Source: Zingiber officinale (taxonomy: Eukaryota > Streptophyta > Magnoliopsida > Zingiberales > Zingiberaceae). Taken from it: a stretch of 64,000 nucleotides of DNA. The translations under genes were made by a program, and so were the position numbers. Below the pieces are notes generated by a model. It was not told where the DNA came from. It searched no databases and saw only the letters and a list, made by a program, of their open reading frames with translations. The stretch's first letter is position 1, and every line of letters starts with the position of its first letter. Positions 36,160 through 48,474 of the stretch are shown here, piece by piece. The DNA lies in NCBI RefSeq assembly GCF_018446385.1, contig NC_056001.1, positions 11,650,672-11,714,671 of the forward strand, written 5' to 3'.

Positions 36160-36870
36160 TTGGCTCGGGAAGAAGAAAATAGGAATAACATCACTCGGGA
36201 AGAAATTGGAATGATTGTAGGTGGGTCGACCAATGGTGATTCCAACCGAGCGAGGAAGTTACACGCTCGACGACTAGAGATCCATGCTATTGGGTGCAGC
36301 AAGGAGAAGGTCGAAGAACCTGAAATAAGCTTTGGCTCCCGAGACTTAGAGGGAGTGGAGATCCCTCACGACGACGCCCTGATCATCAGAGTGGTAATCG
36401 CTAATTACAATATTCACCAAACCTTTGTTGATACAAGGAGCTCGGTGAATATTATATTCAAGAAGGCATTCGATCAGCTACAAATTGACAGGAGCGACTT
36501 GCAGCCAATGACGACCCTACTCTATGGCTTCACGGGCAACGAAATATTGCCGATCGGCCAACCACGGCTGGCCGTTTCGATCGGAGAGGAGCCGCAGAAG
36601 AGGACTAGAATGACGAACTTCATTGTGGTAGACACGCCGTCCGCCTACAACGTTATACTGGGCGACCGACCCTCAACAAGTTCCGAGCGGTGGTGTCCAC
36701 CTTCTGCCAAAAGATTAAATTTTCGACGGACAACGAGGTGGGTGAAGTCAAAGGTGACCAGTTGACCGCTCGGTGATACTACATCAAGATGGTCAAATCT
36801 GAAGCAAGAGTCGCTCAGAAGAACATGCGCTTGGAGGTGAATACTATCATGGAAGAAATCTCGATCGGCC
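36160..36870 (+). pseudogene. Element B protease and pol junction
   Basis: The 36160-36765 frame covers NRARK, then HQTFVDTRSSVNIIF, in which the retropepsin motif Asp-Thr-Gly-Ser has become Asp-Thr-Arg-Ser, LYGFTGNEILP and VVDTPSAYNVILGD. After a frameshift, VGEVKGDQLTAR and LEVNTIMEE follow. Around 36868 it joins sequence matching the integrase C-terminus and pol stop of elements A and C. Confidence 0.8.
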
Positions 36871-37034
36871 TTGGAGCGCGAACCTTCTCCAACCCTATAG
36901 GGCCAGGTGAGAGGTACGTGGTTGAATACATATAATATTGTAATAGAGTATGTCCTGTAAACGCAGGTGAACAATGAATAAAATTCACAAGTATCCAAGA
37001 CTCTTGTGTCAATTGGCCAAGTTAAAAGTCGAGC

Positions 37035-37990
37035 GGCCACTATAAACTCTTGTATACGTAAACCACCGGTCGAGCGACGACCTTAAATCCCTGTCTTCGT
37101 CAACGGTCGAGCAGCGACCTTAAACCCTTGTCTTCGTCAACAGTCGAGCGACGACCTTAAACCTATGTCTTCACCAACGGTCGAGCAGCGACCTTAAACC
37201 CTTGTCTTCACCAACGGTCAAGCGGCGATGTTAAACGTCGGTCTTCAGCAACCGTCGAGCTACGACGTTAAACCTTGGTCTTCGTCAACCATCGAGCCAC
37301 GACATTAAACCTTGGTCTTCACCAACCGTCGAGAGACGACGCTAAACCCTAGTCTTCGCAAACCGTCAAGCGGCGACGCTAAACCCTAGCCTTCGCAAAC
37401 CATCAAGCGGTGACGTTAAACCCTGGTCTTCACCAACCATCGAGCGGCGACGTTAAACCCTAGTCTTCTCCAATAGTCGAGCGGCGACATTAAACCTTGG
37501 TCCTCACCAACCCTCGAGCGATGACGTTAAACTCTGGTCTTTGCCAACCGTCGAGCGACGACGTTAAACCATGGTCTTCACCAACCATCGAGCGGCGATG
37601 TTAAACTCTGGTCTTCGCTAACCGTCGAGCGATGATGGTAAACCTTGGTCTTCGTAAATCGTCGAGCGGCGACGTTAAACCCTGGTCTTTGCAAATCGTC
37701 GAGCGACGACGTTAAACCCTAGTTTTTGTCAACCGTCGAGCGACAACGTTAAACCTTGGTCTTCATCAACGGTCGAGCGATGACCTTAAACTCTTATCTA
37801 CGCACTTTAACGGTCGAGCGGTGACTTTAAACTCATGTCTACGTCAACGGTCGAGCGGCGACCTTAAACTCTTGTCTACGCATTTCAACGGTCAAATGAC
37901 AACCATAAACTCCAGTCTTCATCAACAGTCAAGCGGCGACTTTAAACTCAAGTTTGCTCCTTCAACAGCTGAGCGGTGGCTATAAACCCG
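37035..37990 (+). repeat. 37-bp minisatellite of element B
   Basis: About 25 units of the form ggtcttcgccaaccgtcgag followed by cgacgacgttaaaccct, 37-38 bp each, with point differences. It sits between the pol remnant and the antisense ORF and shares 'gtcgagc.ccgacgttaaa' with the 65-bp unit of element A read in reverse. Confidence 0.92.
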
Positions 37991-38463
37991 AGGCTACAAC
38001 GAAAAGTGGCTGATCGACCGCTCTAAAGCTGAGCCTACTACAAATGAAGGTGATCGATGAATATATAAGCCGAAGATAAGGTCGACCAAGAAACGTGCTT
38101 CTCCAAGAAGTAACAATTTTCACTAAAATGAGGACGTTCGGCGGCGTTGAAGTGATCGCTCGGACATCTCAGTGATTAGTTACATCGCCGATCGGTAGGC
38201 CATGGGGCCACACTTAGAATTTTTCCATAAAAACGGTGAGTGGTGCGTAGTCCTACTCGAGCCTGAACGACAACGCATGAATAAACAAGTGCCAAAATCA
38301 AACAAGCAAGGAAATGTCGAACGACGACGCATGGCGATGCTTGAATAGACATATTCAAATAAACAAAGGCATGCCGAGCGGGTGATCTTTCATTACCACC
38401 TAGAAAAATTTTACAAGATATCAGGGACAGTACAAAAAGAGGCAAACTTCGCAAGAGGCGGGT

Positions 38464-40782
38464 TCACTCAAGGTAGTCCAACACATCATCGGGTAGTGGC
38501 TTGGTCAACTTATCCCGACTGATGACCTTGTTAGTCAATATGGATGGAATATAGCCGCCTCCCTTCAGTTGGTCGAGTGTCCCATCAATAGCGAGGTTGA
38601 AGAGGTTGAAGGGTCCGAGCGGAAGTAATCCTGCTTCAGGGTCTCAAATCGGTTGGACTCTTTGCCCTAATACTCCTTCAAGGTCGTTCGAGAAACCTCT
38701 AGCTCTACCTTCAAAGTGCCTAGCTCAGCATCCTTAGCGGCGAGCTGTTCTTGCGCCACTGCTTGTTCAGCCAATCGGCTCTCCTGCTCAATAGCCAGAG
38801 CTGCAATCGCCTCCTTCAAGTTTTGAGTCAGGATCCTAGCCTCCTTGTTTTTGATCTCTAGGTCCTCGATGGCTCGAAGCTTCCTGGTATTGGCCGAAAG
38901 GATCTTCACTTCGAAGGAGCTGGCCTACTTATTAAGTTTCGCTAGTTGCGAAGCCTGCTAGGCGCTCTTGCCCTTCTCAGCCTCCAGCAGCTCGGCGCTC
39001 TTTTGCATATCGGCCTTCAGTTGAGCAGCCTCAGCAATTAGCTGCTCCACGCATGCCTCTGAAGCTATTGATTGGTCGATTGGAGCGCGCAGCTACTGAA
39101 CTTCGTGCTCTAAATATGAGAGTCTTTGGCACATGACCAGACTCTCTACCCAATACTAAAATGACTAGGGAATTGTAAGGGTCAAGCAGATAAAAACGAG
39201 CAAACACAAATGTAACCCCAGTGGACATCTGGGTATGGCTATTCGTAAACTCCTTCGGAGAAATAACCGCCACGCGGGCTCGCGCATCGGCCCATATTTG
39301 CTCGAGAGACCCTTGGATTCTTATCTGGTGCTCGGGGTGTGCCATGCGATGTCATCTGGGTCGTGCCACTCATCTGTCGGCAAATGGATAATTGTCATTA
39401 TTTGTCTCTGGCTGCTCGGGCCAGAATGTTCCGAGGTAGCTCTGCCCGCAAATTGGGAAGTTGGAGCCAGTTGGATGCGGGACACTTGGGCCGCTGGCAA
39501 CGATTGCGGTGACATGAAGGCGACCAGTGGTGCACAAATTGTCCCTAATGGTAGCCCGAACAACGACAGTGTCTGCTCGGATGAAAGGGAGGTGTGGAGC
39601 GCTGTTGCTTCTTGTTTGGGAGGAGTAGCTGCGGAGGTCTCGCCTCGCTCGTAGGATGGTCGCGAACCACCTTGCGCTGAAGTCTGTAGGGTGGAAGTGA
39701 CCGAATGAGAGGACGCTTCCGCGCGGTGTCTCTTGCGCTGTCGCAGTGGTTCACCGGAAGTGGTCGACTCAGAAGCCACCGCGATTGGCAGCATAGAGGG
39801 CCACTCGGGAGGAAGATCTGCTGTAGCGGTCGCTCCACTAGCAGCCATCTGGCTAGCTCCTCCTTCACTAGCTAAGGCTTGCATTCCTTCGGCTTCGCCA
39901 AGCGGAACCTTGTGGGAGCCGACTGGCTGCAGGTTGTGATTCTCCAGCTTAGCCGCTGCCGTGGCGTTGATCTCCACGCCCACAAGTTTTCTCTTGCCAG
40001 CCAAACGCGTCCTTAACATGATGTGAGATGTAAAAAAGAAAGCAAAATCAGTTAGATTCAAGGATGAAGGGAAGAAAGAGCATACCTAGGCTGGACGGAA
40101 GCCATCTGCAGATCGGGCTCAAGCCAAACATGTAAAGGACGCCCTTCAACAACAATCGGTGAATATGATATTTCTGACCGGTCAAACTGGAAGCTGCTTG
40201 AAGAAAGTCTGATAGACTCTTGTACTTCCCGAGAGATGGGGGATTCGTCACCTCTAGCTGTCAGCTGGTCGGGAAGTCTGGCCGCTCAGGAAAACGAAGG
40301 AAGAAGTAGTTGTCCCTCCAATGCTTATTAGAGGACGATATTTTATTAAAAAAGACCAAGCCCACTCGGGCTTGGAACGAAAAGGTCCCCAACGCAGATA
40401 ATTTTGGGTAGCAAAAATAATGAAAACCCCAAGGGGTCAAAGGAATGTCGTGTAGGTAGAACAAAACTATAACTACGCACAGTAGCCTAAAGGAGTTTGA
40501 CACTAACTGATTGAGAGAAATATAAAAATATTTACAAACAACGAAGAAGAACGAATTAATGGGGAAACAAAGCTCGGCGATAAATTGGTCCTTGAAAAAA
40601 CACAAAATACCCACGGGTGGTTTGTGTGGCCGATCATACGCAGAAGGAATAGCAATTTGGTAGTCGGATGGAAATTCATAGATGAATTTCAGACTTTCAA
40701 TAACGTCCCCATCGAACCTGTACTCGGTGGAAGTATACTAGAGCCCAGGAACAAGGACGGAGGGTTTTAGAGAACTGGCCAT
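38464..40782 (-). pseudogene. Antisense accessory ORF of element B (Transposase_28 plus coiled coil)
   Basis: ATG at 40782 and stop at 38464-38466. The first 60 codons include an in-frame stop near 40740. 40614-40261 holds the Transposase_28-like domain (GILCFFKDQF, VVCKYFYISLNQL, FRLLCVVIVLFYLHDIPL, ALGTFSFQARVGLVFF). 40061-39321 is a Ser/Thr- and Ala-rich linker. A probable intron lies near 39230-39140. 39120-38464 is the Glu/Lys-rich coiled coil, ending DYLE-stop. The C-terminal part has stops and shifts, so this copy is damaged, though less than the pol genes. Function unknown; homologous to 38-709 and 46350-48132. Confidence 0.75.
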
Positions 40783-40940
40783 CGAAAACAGAGGAGTCGA
40801 GGAAGAACAACGAACACATTCGAGTAAGAAAAAGGCAAAGAAACTTACAAAAAAAATCATCGGAGAAGAAGAAGAAGTGAACCGTCACGGAGAAGGAAGA
40901 ATACAAAAGCGCGAGGAAGGAAGAAGACAGCGATGAAAGT

Positions 40941-40956
40941 GAGGTTTATAAACCTC
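40941..40956 (-). promoter_or_regulatory. Internal TATA box for the antisense ORF of element B
   Basis: The minus strand reads GAGGTTTATAAACCTC; TATAAA starts at 40950, 168 bp before the ATG. Element C has a TATAAG box 169 bp before its own ATG. Confidence 0.55.
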
Positions 40957-41529
40957 GAGGCCGATCGACCTTAACCGTCCGATCCTGGGTTGTGAAAAAC
41001 TAGGAGAAGATCCAGCGGTTGAATTTGAAATGACGCCTGTCACATCGTCTGTGGATATCTGCCTGTCACGTCAGACGTGCGGCGGTAGAAAGTGGGGGCG
41101 CGTGACATTCAGCTAGCGGAAGATATTAATAAGGCTTAATTAAAAAGTATGGTCGCGTACTCATCCATAATTATTAGAGGTTTGCACGGTCTTCAAGAAA
41201 TTTGGATGACGTCAGGGCGCTCAGCCTAGAGAGCGCATGGAAAGGAGAAAATTTACCAAGTATTGTTGTCCATCGTCCCGACCAAACACAGATAATCGAT
41301 TGACATATAACCAAACGGTCGAGGCACCATCTACTTTGGGAGGCGCAATTCGAGCGGTAGCTACAAACCCAGCCTGGCAAAACGAAGCTGAATGGTGAAA
41401 ACGTTTGTGTCGATCAGAAACTGAGGAGCACAAGTAAGATCCAATCGGTCGTGTAAGACACGGAAGACGCTACTTGTCCAGTCAGTCGGACTTGCAACCT
41501 CCTTCGACTAGACTTAAGGGGGAGGCTTG

Positions 41530-42322
41530 TGATGTGGCGATATAAGGAGGCTCACCTGGCACGGGGTCAACTGCCAAGGTGGAGGTCAAAGTCAAGGTGG
41601 TCAACGCCAGGGTGTCAAAGGGTGAACGGAGGACGATTGCAAGAGTCGATCGAGACAATCAATGCATGATCGGCGGGAGACATGCCCGAGCGGACCACCC
41701 GTCCAGCTCGGGATAATATGATAAGATAATCAAACGCTCAATATGGAGCAACAGGACGCTTAGGAGACCAGAGAGCTTGTCCGAACAGGGAGGTCACACT
41801 ACTACACAGCCACCGGAAGGAAGAGCAACTGAGGTCGATAGAGTGAAGGGGTCCAGGCCGAGCGGCTACCTTGCTCGACCAAGCGGCGAGACCATTGTCA
41901 ACTCTCTGAGGCCGACAGAGCGGAGGAGTCTCGACCGAGTGACACTGTCTTGTTAAGGATATGCAGGCCTTGTTAAAGTATGATGTCAGAAGTACTTTCC
42001 TGGCATGTCCCTTCATAAGATATATTTGAGTACGTGCTCATACCTCGAGGAGCGTACACGTCGCCCACAAGGGCTCAATATAAAGGAGGTGAATCACCGG
42101 TGGAGATACGCGTTATTCACTGTTTACGCTATGGTTACTATTGCTCCACTTTCTTCCACTATTTTCGGTGACTGACTTGAGTGTCGGAAGGCCAACGTTG
42201 GAGACCCCTTCTCTGGCTCGACACTGACATTACTTGTTTTGCAAAGCAAAGCGAGGTCTACAGTCGGTCAGCGAAGTCACCACATCCTCAACTTTCCACC
42301 TTGCCGCTTTCATACCGGATTA
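41530..42322 (+). repeat. 3' LTR of element B (793 bp)
   Basis: Starts TGATGTGGCG right after the polypurine tract and ends near CCGGATTA, a decayed form of GGATCA. Its TATA box (CAATATAAAGGAGG) is near 42080. It aligns with the LTRs of elements C and G. Confidence 0.8.
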
Positions 42323-43223
42323 ATATATATTATTACCATATTATTATCATTAATATTATTAATTTATTCGTTAAAAAAAATAATTAAATATCAAATTGAT
42401 TTAGTTGTAAAAATACTTAAATGGAATAAGAATAATAAAATATAGGTTAAATTAGATTATACATTAAAATCTTCTAATAAATAAGTTTTTATTATATTAT
42501 CTAGAATTGAATAAAAAAATATTAAATTATATTTTATTCCTTATAATTTTAATTATGTGATTAATTGATAATCACAATCAAAATTATAAATATTAGTTTA
42601 AACTAAATACACCCTTATAATTTGGGAACTCAAATCCTACCCTTACGTCATATATGACAATAACTTTCTTGTTGAGTCATCACTCCCCTTCTTCCGTTTT
42701 AATTTTAGTTAGAGAAAAAATTATTTGTATGCGTGTATTTTTATAGAATTTGAGTTAGATAAAAAAAAAAAGGGAAATAAAATAGCTAATTAATACTTAT
42801 ACTTAAAAAGGTGAGAAAGGAGGGGAAAAAGAAAAACAAAAGAAAAAGCATACTTATATATATTTCAAATTTCACTTCTCTACATTTTCACTTAATTTAT
42901 TTAGAAAATGAAAACGTAAAATGCAGTAGAAAATGTTTATTTCTTTCCGACCAAATTTATGATAAAAACAGAATTAAATGCAATTAAATTTGGAGCAATA
43001 AAGAATCCAAACCTGATCGATCACCCACTTTCATTTCCACAGAAGAACTTAAATAAAATGATTAAGAAATCAAACCATTTATTCCGAAGTAGGTAGTAGG
43101 TAGCGATCGATTACATGCATGAAATTAGGCCAAATTATTCAAAATGCTAAACTAAATTAAGATCCCAACTAATTAATGAAAGCATCCAGACTCTAATTAT
43201 AAACGATCGATCGATGATTCTAT
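42323..43223. other. Pectinesterase 3' flank, AT-rich
   Basis: No gene. Contains the probable 3' UTR and polyadenylation region of the pectinesterase gene. Confidence 0.4.
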
Positions 43224-43912
43224 TTATGCTAATCCAGGGAGAAAAGGCACGGAAGTCAACCACTGATCCCCCTCGATGAAGGGTTCTACCGTGAACGCCC
43301 TCGCCTCGGTGGAGCTGTTGATAACCCTGTACCCCGGCCACTTCACCCGGCCGGTGGTTGTCGCCCCCGGCCCACTGTTCTCGTATTCCCCGTAAAATAG
43401 AGTGCTGAGCGCGAAGCTCCCGTCCCACTCCGACCACCCCGCCGGATCGATCAAGCTGTCGAGGAACGACTTCATGAAGACAGTGCGGGAGTACTCCTTC
43501 CACGGCCGGCCGAGATAGGTGAGGAAGCTGGATTGCACCGGTAAGAGGTCGGCGGCCGCCTTGACCTGGCATCTGTGAACGGAGATGCCGGTGTTCTGGT
43601 TGGGGTCCTCCCGCGCCTGTGCCGTGAAAAAGTTCTGCTGGCCGGGGAGAGGACGGCGGGCGTAGAGTCTGCACCTCTGGAGCACCACGGCGGAGTTGCC
43701 GAAGATGAAGTCGATGGTGCCGTAGACGTCGCAATCGTAGAAGAACTGGCGGAGGGAGTGGACGTAGAGGGTGTCCTGATTTCCCACGAAGCTGCACCGG
43801 TGGAAGGCGGAGAGGTCGGCGCCAACGCGGAGGGCGACGGCCTGGTGCTTGCTCGGCCCGGCCGAGTTCTCCACCGTCACGTCGCGCATCAAAAATCCGT
43901 CGCCCACCACCG
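43224..43912 (-). CDS. Pectin methylesterase, exon 2 (catalytic half)
   Basis: Codes residues 309-537 of a 537-residue type-I pectinesterase whose exon 1 is at 56803-57727. After the AG acceptor (43914-43913) it continues AVVGDGFLMRDVTVEN. Catalytic and motif residues are all present: Gln332 in GPSKHQAVALR, Gln354-Asp355 in QDTLY, the nucleophile Asp376 in DFIFGN, and Arg444-Trp445 in YLGRPW. The enzyme removes methyl esters from cell-wall homogalacturonan, which allows calcium cross-linking or pectin breakdown. The stop is at 43224-43226 after VPFLPGLA. The reading frame is clean and GC-rich, so the gene looks functional if the long intron is spliced. Confidence 0.93.
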
Positions 43913-44021
43913 CTGCTCATTTACCATTAGTGTTAATTACAAATGCACAAAATTCATTAATTACGTGTTGATCAATCAATCAATAAAGTCGGCATAACAT
44001 GGTTTTAATTACAATAGTAGA

Positions 44022-44767
44022 TGATGTGGCGAAAAAGCAGACCACCAAGTCTGGGTCAAAGGCGAAAATAGCAGTCGACGTGAAAGTTAAAATTAAATTG
44101 GTCAATGGTAATCAGCGATGGTTAATAATTCCACCAAAGATGGTCGAACAGAAATCGACGCCAACGACCGATCGGGCATGAAGTGTCCGATCGACCAGGT
44201 GACTTGTCTGAGCAGAACGTTCGTCCGACTAGGAGCATTACGACAAGAACATCAAATGTTAAGGTGACCGAAGCGCTTGTCCAGTTGGACGGAAACAATC
44301 TACTGCACTAAGTCATTGCGGGGAAAAACAGTACATGTCGATCGAGCAGAGGAATCCCGCCCAAGCGGCTACCCCGCTCGATCGAATAGTGGGACCATTC
44401 TCATATCTCTTAATATCTCTTTGGGAGCTAATGCTGCTGACAACAGGGGGTATGGTCAACATGCGAAATGTACGACAGAAGCTTTTACTATCTTATCGGA
44501 GATTTGCATGCCTTGTTAAGATATGGTGTCAGAGACACTTTTCTAACATGTCCTTTCATAGGACAGTTAGGAAAGCATGCCCGTGTCTTAAGGCGTGTGC
44601 AAGTCGCCACTGGGCCACTATATAAAAGGGGTTCATACACTGACAGAGGTATGTATTATTCACTATTCACGCTTGTGCTTTCCTTGTTGCTATGTTGCTC
44701 CGTTCTACTGTTTCGATGACTGACTTGAGCGTCGAAGGGCCAACGCTAGGGACCTCTTCCCTAGCCC
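44022..44767 (+). repeat. Truncated LTR of the element B/C family, plus orientation
   Basis: Starts TGATGTGGCG at 44022; a TATA box (CTATATAAAAGGGG) lies near 44620. It breaks off after 'cttccctagcccg', about 100 bp short of the LTR end. It is the reverse complement of most of the neighbouring LTR at 44768-45621. Confidence 0.8.
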
Positions 44768-45621
44768 GTCCTATCCGAAAATCGTGAAGAAGGCTAGCTG
44801 AGGATGTGACTTCTAGGTTGACTGCTTGTAGACCTCATTCCGCTCTGCAACACAAGAAACATCAGTGTCGAGTCAGGGAAGGGGTACCCGACATTGGCCC
44901 TATGACACTCAAGTCAGTCGCCGAAAAAATGGAAGGAAGCATAGCAACAATAAGCATATGCATGAAAAGGGAATAACGCGTACCTCCACCGGTGAATGAA
45001 CCCCCTTTATATAGCGCCCCAGTAGGCAACGTACACGCGCCTCAAGGCGTGGGCACATTTTCCAAATTGTCTTATGAAAGGACATGTCAAAAAAGTGTCT
45101 CTGACATTATATCTTAACAGGACATGCAAATCCTGACAAGATAGTAGAAGCTTCCATCATATGATCCGCCTGCTGATCATGTCTCATTGTCAACGACATT
45201 ATCTCCCAAAGGGAAATTAAGAGATATGAGAGGGATCCCACTGTTTGGCCGAGAGGGGGAGTCGCTCGGCCGAGGATCTTCGCCCCGCTGACCTCAACCG
45301 ATCTTCTTCATAATCCCTAGCTCAGCTCATTTTTTCCGCCCGATCGGACAAGCACTTCGGTCGACTTAACGTTCCTCCGCTCCGTGATGTGCATCTGTAG
45401 TTCTTGTCGTAGTGTTCTTGGTTGTACAGGCATTCTGCTCGAACAGGCCCCTTGCTGATCAGACACCTTATGCCCGATTGGCCACTACAATAGAACTCCG
45501 CTCGACCCACGTTTGGTGAGCTCGTTGTCTCTCTAGCGTTGACCACCTTAACTTTGACCTCCATGTCATTTGCTACCTCCATCCTTTACCCTCACTTGGT
45601 GGACTACTTATCACCGCATCA
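44768..45621 (-). repeat. 3' LTR of element C (about 854 bp)
   Basis: The minus strand starts TGATGCGGTGATAAG at 45621 after the polypurine tract. It is similar along its length to 55403-56287, including the TATA region (plus strand cccctttatatagc near 45001). The inner end near 44768 has lost the terminal bases. Confidence 0.82.
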
Positions 45622-46174
45622 CAAGTCTTCCCCTCAAGTCTAGTCGAAGGAGGCTGTAAGTCCGACAGACTGAACAGGTAGCGTGTTTGGTGACCTTCCG
45701 ATCGGGTTATATAATTTTCTTAGTCGTCGTTCTGCTTCATCTCACTGACCCGAGTGTGTAGCTGCCGCTCGGATCTTGCTTCACAAGACTGGGTTTTGAG
45801 CCGTTGCTTGACTATCATATGGTCAGAGATCTATAACGATCGGGATGGTTGGCAGCGACTCTTAGCGATTTCTTCACATCTTGTCGCTTTCTTGGATGAG
45901 CGCTCGTAATAGTTGCTAACACCATCTCAATTTCTTGAAAACTGTGCAAATCTCTCGCCATTCTGGCCGAGCACATCGCCCATGCCTTTTAATTAAGCCC
46001 CATTAATGCTTCCCGTCGCTGGCTACCATGTGTTCCACGCTCTGCCGTTGCACACTTGACGTGACAGGCGGATATCCGTTGATGATGTGACATGCGTCTT
46101 TTCAAATTCTACAACCAGATCTCGTCCTTATTTTTCATAACCCTTGATCGGATGACTCAGAGCGATCATTCACT
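45622..46174. other. Element C region between 3' LTR and antisense gene
   Basis: Polypurine tract at the left end, then non-coding sequence upstream of the antisense ORF promoter. No ORF supported. Confidence 0.45.
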
Positions 46175-46190
46175 AGGCTTTATAAGCTCT
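46175..46190 (+). promoter_or_regulatory. Internal TATA box for the antisense ORF of element C
   Basis: AGGCTTTATAAGCTCT; TATAAG starts at 46181, 169 bp before the ATG at 46350, matching the spacing in element B. Confidence 0.55.
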
Positions 46191-46349
46191 TATTTACTCG
46201 CCGTCGTCTTCACACTTCCTTGCGTTTTTGATCTCGAAGCACATTCTGTGATGCTTCCCTTCCTCCTCATCTTCGCCGAAGACCTTTCTTAGTAAGCCTC
46301 TCCTTTCTTTCCTTCGTTGAATTCGTGCTCGCTTCTTTCTTGATTTCTT

Positions 46350-48132
46350 ATGGCTATCTCCCCTCAACCTCCTTCGCCTGTCCTCAGATTATGGTATACC
46401 TCGATTGAGTCCAAGTTCAATGGTGATGAAATTGACCAGATGAAGCTCACGTATCGTTTCCCTTCCAATTATCAAATCACTATACCTTCAGCCTATGACC
46501 AGCCTCATTCGCCTCCTGATGGGTTTTTACCCTTTTTCAAGGATCAGTTCTGCATCAGTCTATGGTTCCCGGTTCACCCTTTCTTCTCGGTCGTGTGTAA
46601 ATATTTTCATATATCCCTACACCAATTGGTGCCTAATTTATTTAGGTTGCTGTGCGGGGTGGTCGTGCTATTTCGTCTGCACGACATCCCCTTGGTCTCC
46701 CAAATATTTCACTACTTTTACTATCCCAAATTGTCCGAGCCAAGGACCTTTTTGTTCCAAGCAAAAGTGGGATTTGTCTTTTTTTGAAAAAAAAAATGCT
46801 GACCTCTAATAAGCACTAGAGAGAACACTATTTTTTCTTTCGCTTTCCGTTCAGTCACTTCCACCTTGCAGACCCCCGTCCGTACCGATTCGCGCCACTC
46901 CTTTGAGCGAGGTGAGACTTCATCACTCGCCTTTCCTGAGCAGGTGGTCATCCCAATTCCTACTCCTGTGTCATTCGACCAGACACTTTCTCTGTCCGGG
47001 TTGCCGCTGGGGACCATATGCGCACTGCCTATCGCATGTATTCCCCCTCACTCTTCCTTGCCGGCCACACAGGTATCTACTATCCTGTCATCCCCGATGC
47101 TTAAGTCCACAGGCCAAGCGACTTCTGAGTCTTCTGGTCCGAGCAGCCAGAGACACATAACGACCATCCTCTACTTGCCCATTAATGAGTGGCGCCACCC
47201 GGACAACGCCTAGCCCCATTCCCCCAAACACTGGATCAGGATTCAAGGGCCGCTACCACAAGTCTAAGACGATGCTCAGGCCTGTGCGACTAGTATTTCC
47301 CTAGGGGAGCTCATGGACATTCATACTCAGAGAGTCACTTGAGTACGTATATTGCTTTTATATTTACTTGCTTATTTCCTGCTCGGCGCTTACTAACTTA
47401 TTGCTACTACTGTTCTGGGTTGAGAGCCTAGCCATGTGCCAAAGGCTAACTTTTTTAGAGCATGAAGTCCAACAGCTGCGCGCTCTGAGCGACTCGTCAG
47501 AGGCTTCCTGGGCGTGTTTGGAGCAGTTGACTAGAGAGGTGGCTCAATTGAAGGCCGATCTGGACAGGAGCTCCGAACAATTTCAAGTTGAGCAGAACCA
47601 GAGTACCGAGTAGGCCTCGTGAATTTAGCGTCTCAACAAACAGGCTAGCAGCTTTGAGTCCAAAATCAATTCCGCTAATACCCGAAACCTTCGTGCCATA
47701 GAGAATTTAGAGATTAAAAATAAAGAGGCTAGGGTCTTAGCATAAAATCTGAAGGAGGCTGAGGCCGCTCTAGTCACCGAGTGGGAGAGTCGATCAAAAG
47801 AGCAAGTGGTTGCTAAGCTTCAGCTCGACGCCAAGGATGCCGAGCTAGCTTTGATGAAAGCCAAGTTGGAGGCATCCCGAGCGGTGTTCAAAATTTACCA
47901 AAATACAGAGCCCGGTCGGTTTGAAGTTTTCAAGCATGATTATCTCGATTCGGACCCCTTCAACGACCGACTCACTGATTGGGTGCTTTGCCTCTTCAAT
48001 TTTGGCATTGATAGAACCCTCCAATAGCTGAAGAATGGCGGTTATCTCTTTCTTGTGATGACCAACAAGATCATAAACAAAGAAAAGTTGACCAAGTCAT
48101 TGTCGGACAATGTGCTTGACTATCTCGAGTAA
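46350..48132 (+). pseudogene. Antisense accessory ORF of element C (Transposase_28 plus coiled coil)
   Basis: ATG at 46350. 46350-46787 encodes MAISPQPPSPVLRLWY and the Transposase_28-like domain (GFLPFFKDQFCISL, FFSVVCKYFHISLHQLVPNLFRLLCG, FLFQAKVGFVFF). After a frameshift, 46866-47213 encodes the Ser/Pro-rich linker ending PINEWRHPDNA. A probable intron lies at about 47345-47425 (donor GTATAT or close by, acceptor before AGCCTAGCCATGTGCC). 47430-48132 is the coiled coil, with stops near 47611 and 48026, ending DYLE-stop. Pieces match elements A and B in order. Function unknown. Confidence 0.78.
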
Positions 48133-48474
48133 CCCTCCTCTCAGTTTCAAAGGCTGTCTTTTGTACTCTCTCCAGATGTTCTGTAAAAAAATTTCTAAGT
48201 GTCAATGAATGAACGCCCGTTCGACGCTTCCTCCTTTTGTTAAATTTTGCAAGTGTTCCTCCATGCATCACCGTTTGGGCCCATGGGACTATTTAGCGTC
48301 TTAACCACCTTATAGCGTTTTGTGAAAATTTTCTAAATATGCATTCTTGTACCTCCGCTCGCCAGTGTAACTAGTTGACGAGCCGTCCGGCCGTCTGTTT
48401 CAGTGTATTTTGAATGACCTCTTTACTTTTGTACGCGAGAATCTTCTCTGCCAATTTGCAGTAGGATCAGTGTT

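Larger units (their letters stand above)
35660..42322 (+). mobile_element. Element B: pol-deleted Tat-type Ty3/gypsy derivative
   Basis: Plus orientation: truncated gag, protease, then a direct junction near 36868 to the last codons of integrase, a 37-bp minisatellite, the antisense ORF, a polypurine tract (taagggggaggcttg) and the 3' LTR. Compared with element A, about 3.1 kb of RT, both RNase H domains and integrase are missing. The 5' LTR and gag start are absent. Confidence 0.85.

Noticed and set aside
37035-37990. Regular 37-bp array as a CRISPR
   Set aside because: Units are contiguous without unique spacers, located in a plant retrotransposon; it is a minisatellite.
43147-43920. 257-codon minus-strand ORF overlapping pectinesterase exon 2
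   Set aside because: Alternative frame, Arg- and Pro-rich, no family motifs; the 43224-43912 frame is the real one.
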